Part shown: piece after piece, positions 1 through 14,934 of the stretch
How positions within the stretch are numbered: position 1 is the stretch's first letter
Layout: each line of letters starts with the position of its first letter
Assembly: GCA_947095535.1 (NCBI GenBank)
Contig: OX352773.1
Location: 34,369,398 to 34,433,397 of the forward strand
Reading direction: 5' to 3'
From: Poecilobothrus nobilitatus
Lineage: Eukaryota; Arthropoda; Insecta; Diptera; Dolichopodidae
DNA length: 64,000 nucleotides
The notes under the pieces: generated by a model
Databases searched by the model: none
What the model saw: the letters and a program-made list of their open reading frames with translations, nothing else
Told to the model about the DNA's origin: nothing
Made by a program: the position numbers and the translations under genes

Positions 1-3000
1 TCTGTGAACAGCGAAATAAACAAGATATTAGTTATTGAATTAAAATATTCAATTTTTTATAAACATTATAAAAAATATTAAGCATATAATTTATTTGTAA
101 TTAAAAATGAAACAAAAAAAATGTTTATATTCAAAAACATAAATAAAAAAATGAATGCAATTTTAATGCAATCATAAACAACTTCTTCTTTTTTGACTAA
201 AATTATTTGAAATTATTGTTAGATTTTTATAATTTTATAACCTAATAAATTTTATTCATTATGCCGTTTTGTTTACAATGCTCTTTTTTTTTTTTGGTTT
301 GGCTTTTACATAAATTTAACAAAATCAAAAAGAAAAACCATAATAATAAGGATTGACAATAAAAAATTTCGGGCAGATATTCTTTTATCTAGGGTATCAT
401 CATTATGAAACATTTTTAAAAATTTCAAAAATAAAATAGAGAAAAGTACAAATTATAAAAATGCAATAAAATAAAATTATCATCTATCGAAAAAAACATT
501 ATTTTTTAATACAAAATAATGTAAAAATAAATAAGAAGATATGTTAAAAATTAAACTCGTACTAAACAAATTACATTTTTCATTTTCTAGTCATCTCAGC
601 AGTTCTATATTAATTGTCAATCTGTAAAAAATACAAAATTTAGTAAAACTTACGCTTAGAAATTATCCTTTTTTTATGTATCCTTTATCAAAATAAAACA
701 AAACAGAAAATTTCAACAAAAACAGCGATTTATTTTATTTTAGTACCTACATATTTAAAAATTTAAATTTGTTTTTGTTTTTTTGAAATTTTATTTTTAT
801 TTTCAAAATATAAAAATACATATGGATGTACTTAGTACAGTAAGTATTAAAAAGAATGTCTTTACTTAACTTGCGATTATTTCCTAAAATGTCTAAGTAC
901 TTATTCTTATATTAAAAAAATATAATCTATTTCTATAAACTGTCCTAAACTTAAAAATTGAAAATTTCTTTGGTCAAGATAAGATAAAAACCATTAATAT
1001 TATTTTGTACATCATTCATAAATATAACACGAGCTTGGGTATTTAAGGCGCCTAATTATAAATAAAATGTATTTACGTAACATGATATTATGATAATATC
1101 TATTACTAATAGACTAGAATACTTAATAGAATAGAATAGCATAGAAATTAAAAAAGAATAAAGAAATTTTTAATAGAAATCACACTTAGAAAAATTAGAA
1201 TATATGTGTTCATAAAGTTACGATTAGCGAGTATATTTCATGTTTGTTTTAATATACTCAGAGCGTACTCTATAATTTGTTGCTGATATGATTAATGATA
1301 TTACATAATTTAAAAATTTAAAAAATCGAATATAAATTATTGTTACATATCATATGTATATATATTTGTGTGAATGCTCGATTATCATTAAAAACTAAAA
1401 TAAAACAGTTTTTGCTGAAGAGTTAATTGGGAATAGGTACATATATCTTTTATGTAAAACAAGTAAAGCTATAAAACAATAATAGATTTTCGGTTTAAGT
1501 TACGAAGCGCCTCTACATATCTATCTAATAATTTTTATTAATTCCTTTTTAAAAAATTTAAAAGGAATTAATAGAGACATATGAGACATGAGACATTTTC
1601 TCATTATTTTATATGAGACATTATAAAACAGAAAATATAACCAAAAATTTAATTAAAAATAAAATATTTTATTATTAATTTTTTAGTTTTTAATAACAAA
1701 ATACAATGAATAGAAATAAAAACATGTGATACAATTTAAAAATAACATTTTTTGAACAAATTTTATTTATATTTATATTATTATACTTAAGGAGCATAAT
1801 TTTTATCAATAATTTCTTATCATAAATACATAATTTTAAATAGAGTTTATTTTAAAATTAATCGTTTTATATTTTTAAAATGTATTTTGTAAACGTGTTT
1901 ATTGGCTTTTAATTTTTTATTTTTTTTATCATCACTCCCCCCCGCTCACACCCCCTAATTTTCAAGAGAAAACAAAATATGTACGCAAATAAAATATATA
2001 AACAAAAATGTTGGCAACTTTTGTATGATTCATGATCGCTTGATCAAAAACTTAAATGGCGTGATATTATTTATTTAAAAATTTACTTTTAACAATAAAT
2101 ATATACTATAATTTTATATAGTTAGACTTTTCTAACAAGTTTCTTTCTTACTAAATTGTAATAGACAAATCAAAGAGTTCAAAACAATGTACAATAATAT
2201 AAATGAATGAATATATAAGGAATGAATATTTGCAGATTTAGAAATAATTACCTAGAATCGTATGGTGTTGAAATCTGTTAAAATTACTAAATTTCAATTT
2301 TATTTAACAAATTTATCTAAGAAGACTAAGAGGATTCAGTTATCGTTATCAAAAATTTATTAAGAAAATTATTATTAAGCTAAATTTAAAATAAACATTT
2401 TTGTTAAATAATTGTTTTTGATATTTTTTTATTTTTTGATGACATAAGCACTAAGAAATATATTTACTCATTTTATTGTAATTTTTAAAACTTTGTTGTG
2501 GAAAAAAAAAATAATAATAAAAATTCAATTAAGAAAAAAATAAATTTGCTAACGAACAATTAATTAGTAATAACAAGTTAAAAGTTTAAAACTCATTATT
2601 AGGAGTTTAGTTTAGTTCAAGTTCAATTATTATGTAATAAAAATAAATTTTTAAGAGAGCAAGTGTTTTAAACATAAAATGCATAATAATTATCAAAAAT
2701 ATTAAAATGAAAAACTTAAATAGGTAGATATATGCGAATGCGTACTTAAAATAAAATTTAAATAAAAATATTTCACTATTCTCATGTTTTATTTAAAGAA
2801 TTTATAGAAAAATATTTTGAATTAAAACAAATTTAGTTGTCAGTAATTTTTAAGAATTTTTTTATAAACTTTAATTTTTGTTTTAGTACCTCAGTACTTA
2901 TTCTTATTTTTTATATTTTAAAAATTTTTTGAAACAAAAAAAAAAGTTTTTTAGTTTTTCAAACGGCCTTGTTAATTATTTTTATGTAAAATTCTTAATT

Positions 3001-5974
3001 TTCATATACCTATGTATATATACATATGTAAAAATATTATGAAATGAGCACCATGAGGGATTTTAATGTATATACATACAATAAAATACATTATAGAAAG
3101 TGACACCTAAATAAATTCGTATATAACATGTTTATATATAGTAAGTGTCAATGCCCTCATTTTTAAAATATTTGAAAACTAATTGGGATTCATATCAGAG
3201 TAGAAATAGAAAATTAAGAATAAATTACATTAAATATTTTACATTTAAGATACACTAAAGTCCAAAATTTATTTATAAATTTCAAATACTTATTTTCAAA
3301 TGCAACAGGTTTTTTTTAGCTGATTTTATGAATTTAGAAAAAACTTCCTAATTTATTATTTGATTAAAAATTTATTTAATAAACATTTTAGTATATGAAA
3401 ATTAAATGAATTCCTAAGTATTATTGAATAGGTATATTTAATTTTCTTTAATTTCATGTAATATTAATAGAATTCAAATGTAGATATGTACATATTCAAG
3501 GTGTTGAAATTGTAAAATTATATTGTGTTAAAATCTAATCAATAAAATATATTATTGAAAATAAAAAATTTTAATTTTTACAATATGGAAAATATAATGG
3601 AAAATATAACATATGTACTTACATAAGATAGTCTAAGCTAAAAATTTTCTATTTATTTTTTAAAATCTATACAGGAATACCTAAATGTTTATTTTCTTTC
3701 TTTTATTTGGTAGCAATTTCATTTATATAAGTTAAAAAAATAATTACTTTACATCGTAAAAAAATACACTATTTACCTTGGCATAGTATCCAAATAACAA
3801 CAAAAACAAATTTAACTCAATACGTAACTTTTTTTATTATTATAATATACCTACTTACGTATTTTTGTAAAGGTCAACTACATGATAAAAACAGAGACTT
3901 CAATTGTGCAAATATTTTCTGGATTAAATATTTTTAAAGGTATTGACATATTTTTACAGTTACCATATCATCTTATTAAAGTGATTTTGAAATTTGAAAG
4001 AATAAGTCTATCTCCCCGAGTGCTAACAATTATATCAATTATATTTTGTTTTTAATAATAGCAAAATAACTATGGATATAAAAATATTAATTATATTTGC
4101 AAAACAGAGAATAACAAAATTATGTTGAAAATCATTATACAAAAACTATTATTTCATAAAATAAGGGAATTCAATAAAAATATGTAAAATAATATTTTAA
4201 AATCATTAGCCTAATGTTAATATAAATTATTTTTTAAAGTATTTTACTATAATAGTTTAAACACAAATTACAAATACCTTTTCGTGACTAAACTAAGAGT
4301 GATATTTTCGTTTTTGTTTTTTTTTTAAAAAAAAAAAAAAAAAGAAAAAAACAAAAACATAGAAAAGGTTTTTAAAATAAAATTAAAAAGAGAGAAACTG
4401 TTGAAAACGGTAGTAGTAAAAACGCAAAACAAAATATAATTTTGGTATAATTTAAAGAAACCTGCTTTTTTTTGGCTTCATATTATTAATGCTACATTTG
4501 TGTATGCACATAATATATAACAAATATAAGTTTTGTTAGCTTCTTTCGGGTTAACTTACCATAGGCGGTTTATTAATGTGAATATATGTATAGGTGTACA
4601 AAAATCAGGTGATGTTTTAGCTTCTCCCTCTACTTTGTAAAAAAAAAAAAGCATTTTATTGAATTTTTTTTATACATAGATAGATACCTATGTATATATA
4701 TAATATATGTATATATATTTACGTGAGCACAATTTCTTTTTTATGATATTTTTGACTTTTATGATACTATGTTTGAATCTTTTTAACTATTCATAAGTTA
4801 GAAAATTTTTAAATACTTTGGATGTTTAAAATCTATTATTATGAATATGTTTAAAATTTAATAAAATAAAATTGTTGAATCAGTATCTTGAATCTATGTA
4901 TGAGTTAAATTTGGTTAAAGTTAGAAATTAAAATGTTAACAATCAATATCTTCAATTTTATCAATATTGTTTAATTTCATTGTATATTGTTTATCCTAAT
5001 CAGAAATAAGAAACTATATTTCATTCATAAAATGTTGAATTAATACAATAATTTTTAAAAGATGGTTAATAGGGATTTAATAAAGAAAACTATTTTTAGC
5101 TTCTTGTTTTATGAGTACTTTCATTACTTTTTAAAATTTTAAATAAAAAACAACAAGCTACATACGTAATTTAATTAAGTAATTTAACTATCCAACAGAC
5201 AGTATATATATTTATTACTTATAAGATTGGTTCTAAAAATTTTCGTTTAATGGTTGGAATATTTTTTTTTAACTGTGATAGAAATAAACTAATTTGTTAA
5301 CATTCAATAAAAAAACAATATTTTTTTATTTAAAAATGCCCACGGCCACCACCCCTTTCCTTAACCGCACGAGGGAAAGTCATCTTTAATTTTAAAAGTA
5401 TATATTATTTAAAGTTTGAAAACAATAAAGTAATATTTAGAATAAAATTTTTTTTTAAAATACTTGAATTTAATTATAAAATACGTATGAAATTTTAAAT
5501 TGAAATATTAACATCTAAAATTTTTGAAGTAACAAATATTTTAATGTATTTTCGTTTTAACAGAAATAAACAAATCTAGCGTCAAGTTAGTGATCTGAAT
5601 ATCATTTCCAATTTCAATCAATATTTGAGCAAAGTTGTAAATTTAAATTGTAGTTTAATAAATTATTATGGGCTTATTGCTTTAGTATATAATTATCCTA
5701 ATACATAATATATTGTTTATAAAAATGAATCAAAAATATACAAAGAATTTAAAAACATATGCATTTACAACAAATATGTTGTTAATCTGAAATAATAAAT
5801 AAATAATGAAATGAAAATAAAAATTTAACTTATTAATTGGTGTTTACAAAGTTATTCTTATAACCTGCAACAATGCGATCTCACTTGTGTTTGAAAACAA
5901 ATTACAAAATTTGAAAAATGTTTCTTACATCCTGATAACTAAAACCAAATTTGTAAAAATATTTAGGAGCTTAC
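1..5974. other. Long non-coding stretch, first intron of spinster
   Basis: The spinster exon to the right ends with a donor site at 5974 on the minus strand, and no second spinster exon is visible to the left. This stretch is therefore read as intron, at least 5.9 kb long. It is very AT-rich with many homopolymer runs, and I see no coding exon on either strand. Small features stand out: a hairpin with 13-bp arms at 1537-1549 and 1560-1572, a C-rich patch near 1936-1956, an A/T palindrome-like run near 4310-4360, and a GC-richer patch near 5338-5380. Confidence 0.55.
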
Positions 5975-6275
5975 CTGCTATAGTAAAACGATCCATATAG
6001 TTAATTAAATTAACAAAACATAAAACTATAACTGTAAACCATTGTTTGGAATTCGATGAACTTATTAATAAAGTTCCACCAACAACATTATTTGTTCCGG
6101 TTGTCAGAACACTATCTGTATCAGTATTATTCATTAAAGCTTGCGATGAATTAGAATTTGGTAAATTTCTATCTGCATTATTCCCAATTGATGAAGTTCT
6201 AGATGAGTGCCCACTATCACTATTTTCTTTATTCATTGCTATTGGCATATAATTAATTTTTTCTTGATTAGACAT
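5975..6275 (-). CDS. spin: Spinster-like lysosomal transporter, first coding exon only
   Basis: Spinster proteins are major facilitator carriers of late endosomes and lysosomes. This exon encodes about 100 residues: a Ser/Asn-rich cytosolic tail, then the start of the first membrane helix with the family signature LINYMDRFTIAG at its end. The ATG is at 6275. The exon ends at 5975 with a good donor (gtaagc on the minus strand) directly after the signature, so the remaining membrane segments must lie in exons beyond the left edge. The gene is divergent from the BED/hAT gene at 7339, about 1 kb away. The assignment rests on the signature; the N-terminal tail is variable in this family. Confidence 0.85.
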
Positions 6276-7338
6276 TCAAATAATATAATAAATTTCACTG
6301 ATTTTTTATGAATTTTTATTTTATTGTCAAAAAAATTTTTTTAATATTTTAACAAAGTATTTTTTCAACCTAGGTATTATTTTTTATGTACAGAGGTTTT
6401 ATTTCCAATAGGAATAAAAGAAATATTACTTCTTTTACTTTATTTTTCACTATTCAACGTATTTCCCGTACTACAAAAAATACCTCTAACACGTTTTAAA
6501 TTTATTTTTAATCTGATTGAAATGTTGAATGCAAAATAAAAAATAATGTCAATTCTTGAAAATCGTATATATTAAAATGAGTGGAAGTTAAGAGTTTTTT
6601 TTTTTTTTATGAGTGTTAAATTAGGACTCGTATTGTGAGTCGTGATAACGCACACAGTCACTTTATTTAAATCGATTTAATTTTTTGTTCCACATTTTTG
6701 ACTTTTTCCAATTGTTTAACTGGTTTCAGATTTTGTACGGTTTGCGTTTGTTTGGTTTATGATGATGAACTGAAGTCTGAACTTGTTGGATGAATAAAAT
6801 ATATTTCAAATATAATTTTACTGTATTGTAAACAGTCTTATTATTTTAAAGCTCTGTAAATATACAATTTTCAAATATAGTTTGATGTGATTATGATTAA
6901 ACATTTCTTTTTTAAAAGAATACTATGTTTTTTAAAAACAATATTAAGCTTTTAGAAAATTATAGTGAGCATTTAGCCATTTTTTATTTTAGAGCAGAGC
7001 ATAACATTAATGTCAAAAAAAAATCAGTAATGTCGCTCATTCTCATATATCAATAACTGTCAAAAATAGGTAAAAACCGCCATTTTTTAAATCGAAATGA
7101 CGCTTTTTGATTTTGACAATTATTATCGATTAATCAATGTCAATATAAATCGCTCAAAAAAATTTTTTTTTTAAATAAAACTAATCAAAAGTTGCAATTA
7201 ATTTTGCTATAACGTAATCGATTAACTTCGATTTGATCAATTAAAGTCCTCGATACTAAAAAGATTTAATTAAACAAATTAATACTACCGTTAATAAAGA
7301 CAAATCAAATATTGCGAATATTTAAAATAATAATAAAA
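6276..7338. promoter_or_regulatory. Divergent intergenic region between spinster and the BED/hAT gene
   Basis: About 1 kb separates the two start codons, so both promoters and 5' untranslated regions should lie here. ATCGAT-containing sites occur near 6672, 7122-7130 and 7217-7224. The one near 7122 reads TATCGATT, one base off the Drosophila DRE element TATCGATA. No coding sequence is seen. Confidence 0.4.
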
Positions 7339-9900
7339 ATGATAAGCAACTTGGATTGTAGAAAACGGCCTCGCAAAGCTTCGAAAGAAGATAACATCAA
7401 ATTAATGCGTGCTATGAATTATACCAAAGTTTTGACACCAAAGAATATGAAATCAGAAGTTTGGGGCTATTTTGGATTTCCTGGTAATGGAAACAATGAT
7501 ATTGTTACCAAAAATGTTTTAATATGTACAATTTGTTATGTTATGTTTAGAAATAACAGGTAAGTTATGCCTTATTATTATAATGTTGTGCTACGTACAT
7601 ATATTTTTTTTTTATTTCTCTATTTATATTATACTATATATTATTTGAGTTTAAATATTTATATTGAGAAATAAATTGTAGGAATACAACAAATTTAAGG
7701 ATGCATTTAGAAAGGGTTCATAAAATAGACCTTTCTCTTTCAAAAGACGATCCAAGAAATGCTGATATATTTGAAAATAACGATGCTGAACTCTACACAA
7801 CGTCTTCAGCCGTTTCCAAAATAAAACAAGCAAGACCTAAAATGAAAATTTTTCGTGCTAGTGAATTACCAGATTTTCAAAATGACGATGACACAAATTT
7901 TGATCCATTAATGGAAAATTCAATGGATGTTGATAGTTCTTCAATGTATCCTCAAGAACAAGAAACTTCTTATCAAATTATTAAACCAAAAGAAGAAATA
8001 ATTGAACGTAGTAGAAATATAACACAATCATCTGAATTACTCGCTCAATCAACTAATATTGTAATGTCATTTGAAAAACCTTTCATAGACAAAAATTTAG
8101 ATATAATTACTATTGTAAGAGATATGATTATAACTGATTTAATGTCTACTTGTTCTGTTCAAAATTATGGTTTCCGAAGAATGTTGCAAAAACTAATAAA
8201 ACATAATAATTTACCGACAAAAGATGAAATCGAAAATAGCATTAGTTGTTTATACACATCAAAGTCAACAGATTTGCTGTATGAATTAAAATTTATTTCA
8301 ATCAAAAATCCATTTTCCTTAAGTTATGAAATTTGGGAAAATATTGAAAATTCAGTTTTTATAACATTTTATTTCCACTATTTAAAAACTGACGGTACTA
8401 AAGAAATATTAAAGGAAGTTTTATTAAAAACAATTAAATTAACAAATTATATAAATTTCGATGATGTATTCGAAGGTTTTAATATGAAAAATTGTGTCGC
8501 CGTAATAGCTGCTTATAGTACAGATTTAATTGAAACTTATTTTTCTAAAAAAAGTAAATTAATTTATTAAAAATTTATTTTTTAATTTTGAGCTCTATTT
8601 TGTTTCAGAAATTTCTATTTTGCCATGCTTTGAATGTATTGTGAAAAATTGTTTAAATAAAATATTTAGCTTAGGTTGTGTAGAAAGTATTTATACTGAA
8701 GTAAAAGACACCCTTCAAGACTTTGTTACAAATCACGTATGTATAAAAATTTCAACATAATATGTAGATATATACTTATAATCTTTGATATATTATAAAA
8801 AATAGAAATTAAAGTTACTGATTACTACCGATTACAAAAATCTTAATTTAATAAAGTTTCTAAATATGTTTTAGGAAATTGAAACACCAAATGAAAATCG
8901 GAATTTACCTTGGGCCAAGTATAATATATTAAAATTTTTTATTGAAAATATCGTATGGCCAGAGGATGCAAATAATGAAATACTTCCCAAAGCTAAAAGT
9001 ATTTTAGAAACAATATCTCCGTTAAAGGTATATTCAAAAAAAGAATAAAAAAATTTAGACAAAAGCTTGTTCATTTCAGATAACAATTGATTCCTTAGCA
9101 GAAGAACTTGATGCATTAAATTCTGTTTCAAAACCACTTGCAATGCAATTGATTGACAATCATTTTAGAACCAATGAAGACGATACCCAAATTGTCACTG
9201 AAATAAAAGAAACTATATACTTTGAATTAGCTAACAAGTATGTAATTAAATTTCCAAATTTTTTCACTTATTAATATTGATTCCATGATTAAATTTCAGC
9301 ATTTTGTCCAACGAAGTTTTCAGTGTCTCTGCATTTTTGGATCCCAGATTCCAACAATATTTGGGAGATGATTGCCTTCCCACTGTTAAAAGCCAACTTG
9401 TAACCAAAGCTAAAGAACTTAATTTACTTATGTGCTTAAACGAAAGTAGTAATGAATCATTTTCTGAAGGAACAGCTGACAGTTCGAATAGTTCACAAAA
9501 AAAAGGTAATTGAATTTAAAAAAATATATATTTTATTTTTTAATATTGGCAATTATATTCCATAATTATAATTTTAGGTTTAAAAATGCTTTTTGGTAAA
9601 AAAGAAAATTCAACTAAAAAGCATCTTCCTACAAATGAAAATTTAGACATTGATATTAAGAAATACACATTTGATGCAAATGTTGATTTAGATGAATCAC
9701 CTTTAGATTGGTGGAACCGTTATGGATATATGTATGGTAATTTAAAGAAATTAGCTAATGTCTATAATTCCATCCCATGTTTGTGTACAAAATTCTCATT
9801 AAAACCAATTGAAAAACAAATTGAAACTGAGGATAGAAAATTAAATTTAAAAGGAAATTTAATTAATGAAATCTTATTCTTAAATTACAATTTCGAGTAA
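7339..9900 (+). CDS. BED-finger protein derived from a hAT transposase (DREF/ZBED-like)
   Basis: Seven exons join in phase: 7339-7559, 7682-8553, 8609-8736, 8875-9027, 9080-9237, 9300-9505 and 9578-9900, giving 686 residues. An N-terminal BED zinc finger (residues about 30-90) has the CxxC pair in LICTIC and the His pair in MHLERVH, split by intron 1. The middle holds a hAT-like segment (VRDMIITDLMS) and the LDPRF motif. The C-terminus (ESPLDWWNRYGYMYGNLKKL) is a hAT dimerisation region. Complete splicing, no premature stop and no terminal inverted repeats point to a domesticated host gene. The usual SERxFS motif of active transposases is not retained after the IPC segment. DREF and ZBED1 have this layout, but orthology is unproven. 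A TTG 27 nt upstream is in frame; I chose the ATG at 7339. A poly(A) signal lies at 9996-10001. Confidence 0.82.
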
Positions 9901-10234
9901 TACTTTGAACGTAATCATGTAGTGTTACATGTTGATCCTTTTTTTTAATAAATTAGATTAATTTAATTTTTTTAAGCTATGTAGTAAGTTTTGTAAATAA
10001 AAACTGGGAAGTGAGATAAAGTCGAAGAGTTTACTGATGTTGCTTTTATTTAAATAATGTATGTAATTTTAAATTTTTTATAATTATATGGGTTTATTAA
10101 TGTTTTTTTTTTATCTAATGAGATAGCTATAATAATAATTTTCAAATCTAAATATTTTCATGAATTAACATTAACAGATAACAAAATAACTATGTTTTTA
10201 CTACAAAACAATTTTATTCATTCTATAAAATTTT
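9901..10234. other. Convergent 3' region
   Basis: The BED/hAT gene (plus) and NDUFAF7 (minus) end 334 bp apart. A plus-strand AATAAA lies at 9996-10001. A minus-strand poly(A) signal (TTTATT on the plus strand) lies at 10213-10218, close after the NDUFAF7 stop. Nothing else is seen. Confidence 0.6.
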
Positions 10235-12020
<1,786 letters not shown>

Positions 12021-13020
12021 TTAGATAATTATGTTTCTACAAAAAAAATGTTCAATTTAAACTACCTATGTAATGTAATATTTATAGTCAATTATAGTTT
12101 TACTATATTTCTTTTAGTTTTCGATTACAAAAACAGCCGACTAAGACCAACTGTCAGTCAATGAAATATATAACGACAGGGGCAGAAAGATGTACTTCTT
12201 TTGCACGCCCACAAAAAATTTTTATAAATGTGCTAAAATTTGCAAAATAAGGCTGATTTTCACGAAAAAATTACGTCGATTTATCGTCGCTAGAGAAAGA
12301 GTAAAATATGTATAGCAGTGTATTATAGTATACTATCAATAACAAAGTGGGAAAAATATTACGGTATTCAGCACTTTTCTGACGAGGTTTTGACAATTAA
12401 AATAACCTATTTCAATAAAAATATAAGGTTTGTTCGAGAATAATTTTAAAAACCTGAAATTACCTGTAATTAATTTTTAATAAAAACCTGTTGGTCTACT
12501 TTTTTACCTAAAAATTTGTAATTGAGAAATTTTGTATAAAGTGACTCAAGTGAGTGAATTATTTCGATTATTTCTGAAAGAATTCAATTGTCCATTTGCA
12601 AATTTTCTGGTAAAAAAGTGAACGCGAACAAACCTTGCAGATTTTTTTTTGTGACATTCAAATTTTTTTCATGTGTAAGTTTATTCAGAAAAATCGTCGT
12701 TATAAAAATTCAGCAAAAAATCCAACTCTAAACAATTTACGGGCGATTTTGCTGAATTTTATGACAAGATGAACATTGACATTCTTTAAATCTTTTATTC
12801 TATAAATAAATTATATGGGATAGGATTCTATAAATGAATTTTAGATATGGGATGATATTTCTATACTTGTTAAACTTACTGATTTTCGTATTTTTTGTTC
12901 CATTTTAACTTTTCGTCTTTTAAATTTGTTCATAGTGTAAATTCGACTTAACATTGATAAATTAGCTAACTATAATAAGTATAAAGTTTTTCTAACATAA
13001 TATAATTTACGTTTTGTATC
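12021..13020. other. Intergenic, no gene seen
   Basis: About 1 kb upstream of NDUFAF7. The first 200 bp presumably hold its promoter. Most of the rest is the repeat listed at 12246-12780. No open frame or RNA gene was recognised. Confidence 0.5.
12246..12780. repeat. Dispersed repeat, family with GTTTTCATGAGAAA ends, diverged copy
   Basis: The segment starting aaggctgattttcacgaaaa resembles 16443-16600 and 25865-26151. All three share a left end, then a block with gaaagag/aaaatat, and this copy and the one at 16443 also share a ttgacaxtaaaa...aacctattt block. The right half (near 12660-12780) contains acgggcgattttgctgaa, similar to part of the 25865 copy. Boundaries are approximate. It looks like a non-autonomous DNA element without coding capacity. 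Confidence 0.5.
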
Positions 13021-13029
13021 ACGTTGATG

Positions 13030-14890
13030 GCTTCACTGTTTATGTTTAGACCCATTTCTTTTTCATCAAATGTCAGTAAGCTTTTTGAAAGAATTATTTT
13101 AAGAAGGTTTAATCACTTTTTGCGAACAAAAAATGCAATAAAAAAAAATCAGTTTGGTTTTAAAAAAGGTAACTCAACTAATCACGCAATTCTATTGTTA
13201 TCAAATTTTGTTACAAATAACCTAAGGGATAAAAAATGTACAAATGCACTAGAACTGGATTTATCAAAAGCTTTTGAGTCAGTCTGGCATGATGGATTAA
13301 TATACAAATTCATGTGTTTAAATTTTCCAGACTGGATAACAAAAATTAATAAGAAACTTTTTGTCAGACAGAGAAACAGTAGTGTCCTTATCAGCAGATG
13401 TGTCTGCACCTTTAAAAGTTGAAACAGGAGTGTCACAGGGATCAGTTAAGGGACCCAAACTTTTTAACTTTTTCACTCATGATTTTCCATTTTGTTTGCC
13501 AAACATACATGGTTGTGGTGCAGTTTTATTTGCAGATGATACAATAATACTTACATGTGATGAAAAACCTTACGATGTCATTGATAAACTTAAAAGAGAG
13601 ATCCCTAAGTTAACTGAATATTATAATAGATGGAACTTAAAACTAAATCATGATAAATGTAATTTAATATGCTTTAGAAATGCGAGTGGTAGAGGGCAGT
13701 TTTGCGAGTGGTAGAGGGCAGTTTTGCGAGTGGTAGAGGGCATTATCTAGCAGTTAGGCAAAGTAAATCCCTATCACTGAAAATAAACAATACAGATATT
13801 TCAGTAAAAACAAGTATCAAATATCTCGGAGTTGAATTTAGCAATAAATTTTTATTTAATCCTCATGCTAGAAGGGTTATTAAGAAAGCAAAAGCAGTAA
13901 CTTCAAAATTAAAATCTTTGCTATCGTCATCCTATGTTCACTCTTCTACAAAATGCTTAATGTATAAAAGCCTCATAAGACCTATAATAACTTATGCTTC
14001 GCAGAATTGGCTTCAAATATCGCCAACAACTGCAAAGGAAATGGAAATTGATGAGGGGAAAATTCTAAGATATAGCACAGGAAAACATAGAAGGAAAATA
14101 AAAAGTTCTTTCACAATAAAATTCTGTATGAAAAGGCTAAGTGTAAGCCTCTAATGACTGCAATAGTCAACAACTCGTTCAAAATGCTTAGTAAGATAGA
14201 AACGCATCCAAATCAACTGATCAGTGAAATATTTGACCATCAACATAATATTGCCATACAAGATAATTACTATATTTCTCCTCTTAATATTACGAATGAG
14301 ATCAGCTTATTTATTCCAGGAAAATTCTGAAAATATTTCAATTCCTTTTTATGAAAAAGCTTTAAATAATCAACATAGAGGATAACAGATTGAAGAGAGT
14401 CTTCGTTTAGGTGTTGATGGCTTTTAGAGCTGGAAAGTTTTAGTTTTATTCGACAAAACTTGGGTGTGCTTTGGCAGGCTCTTGTATTCTCTTGCGAAGT
14501 CTGATATACAATACTTATACTACATGATTTAAAATTGTTAAATAGTAAAAAATAATAAAAAATATATACATTGAATATGTAAATACATTAGTTTATACAT
14601 TGAATATATGTAAATACATTAGTTTATACACCTAATCATAGCTTCATAAAATAAATATAATTAGTTTTAAGTAGGTTAGTTTTAGCTTAAGTAGATTTAG
14701 TTTTAGATTAAGTAGATTTAGTTTTAGTTATAATATATTTTAATAGTTGTAAATATGCCGGCAGCAAGTATATACTATTATATGATGCAAGCATTAATTA
14801 GTCAGCCATTGTAAATATTTGATTATGTTATTATAAATTGTCATATTTGTGTTTATTACAAAGCCTTTAAATAAAAAAAAAATAAATAAA
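13030..14890 (+). pseudogene. Non-LTR retrotransposon, reverse transcriptase fragment (copy 1)
   Basis: This is a 5'-truncated LINE of the jockey/CR1-like group. Reading through three frames gives RT blocks in order: FRPISFSSNVSKLFERII (13045 on), QFGFKKGNSTNHA, ALELDLSKAFE, TGVSQGS (motif B), VLFADDT with the catalytic FADD at 13529-13540, and a C-terminal region ending near 14154. One frameshift lies near 13350-13360 and another is caused by a 22-bp tandem repeat at 13681-13742, so the copy is dead. The 3' untranslated part ends in an A-rich tail at about 14868-14902. A second copy of the 3' half follows at once. Confidence 0.85.
13681..13742 (+). repeat. 22-bp tandem repeat, about 2.8 copies, inside the LINE
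   Basis: The unit tgcgagtggtagagggcagt plus two T occurs almost three times in a row. Because 22 is not a multiple of three, it shifts the reverse transcriptase frame: the frame open before 13714 stops, and the downstream part continues in another frame. Confidence 0.9.
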
Positions 14891-14934
14891 AAATAAAAAA
14901 TATCAACTGATGAGTGAAATATTTGAACATCAAC

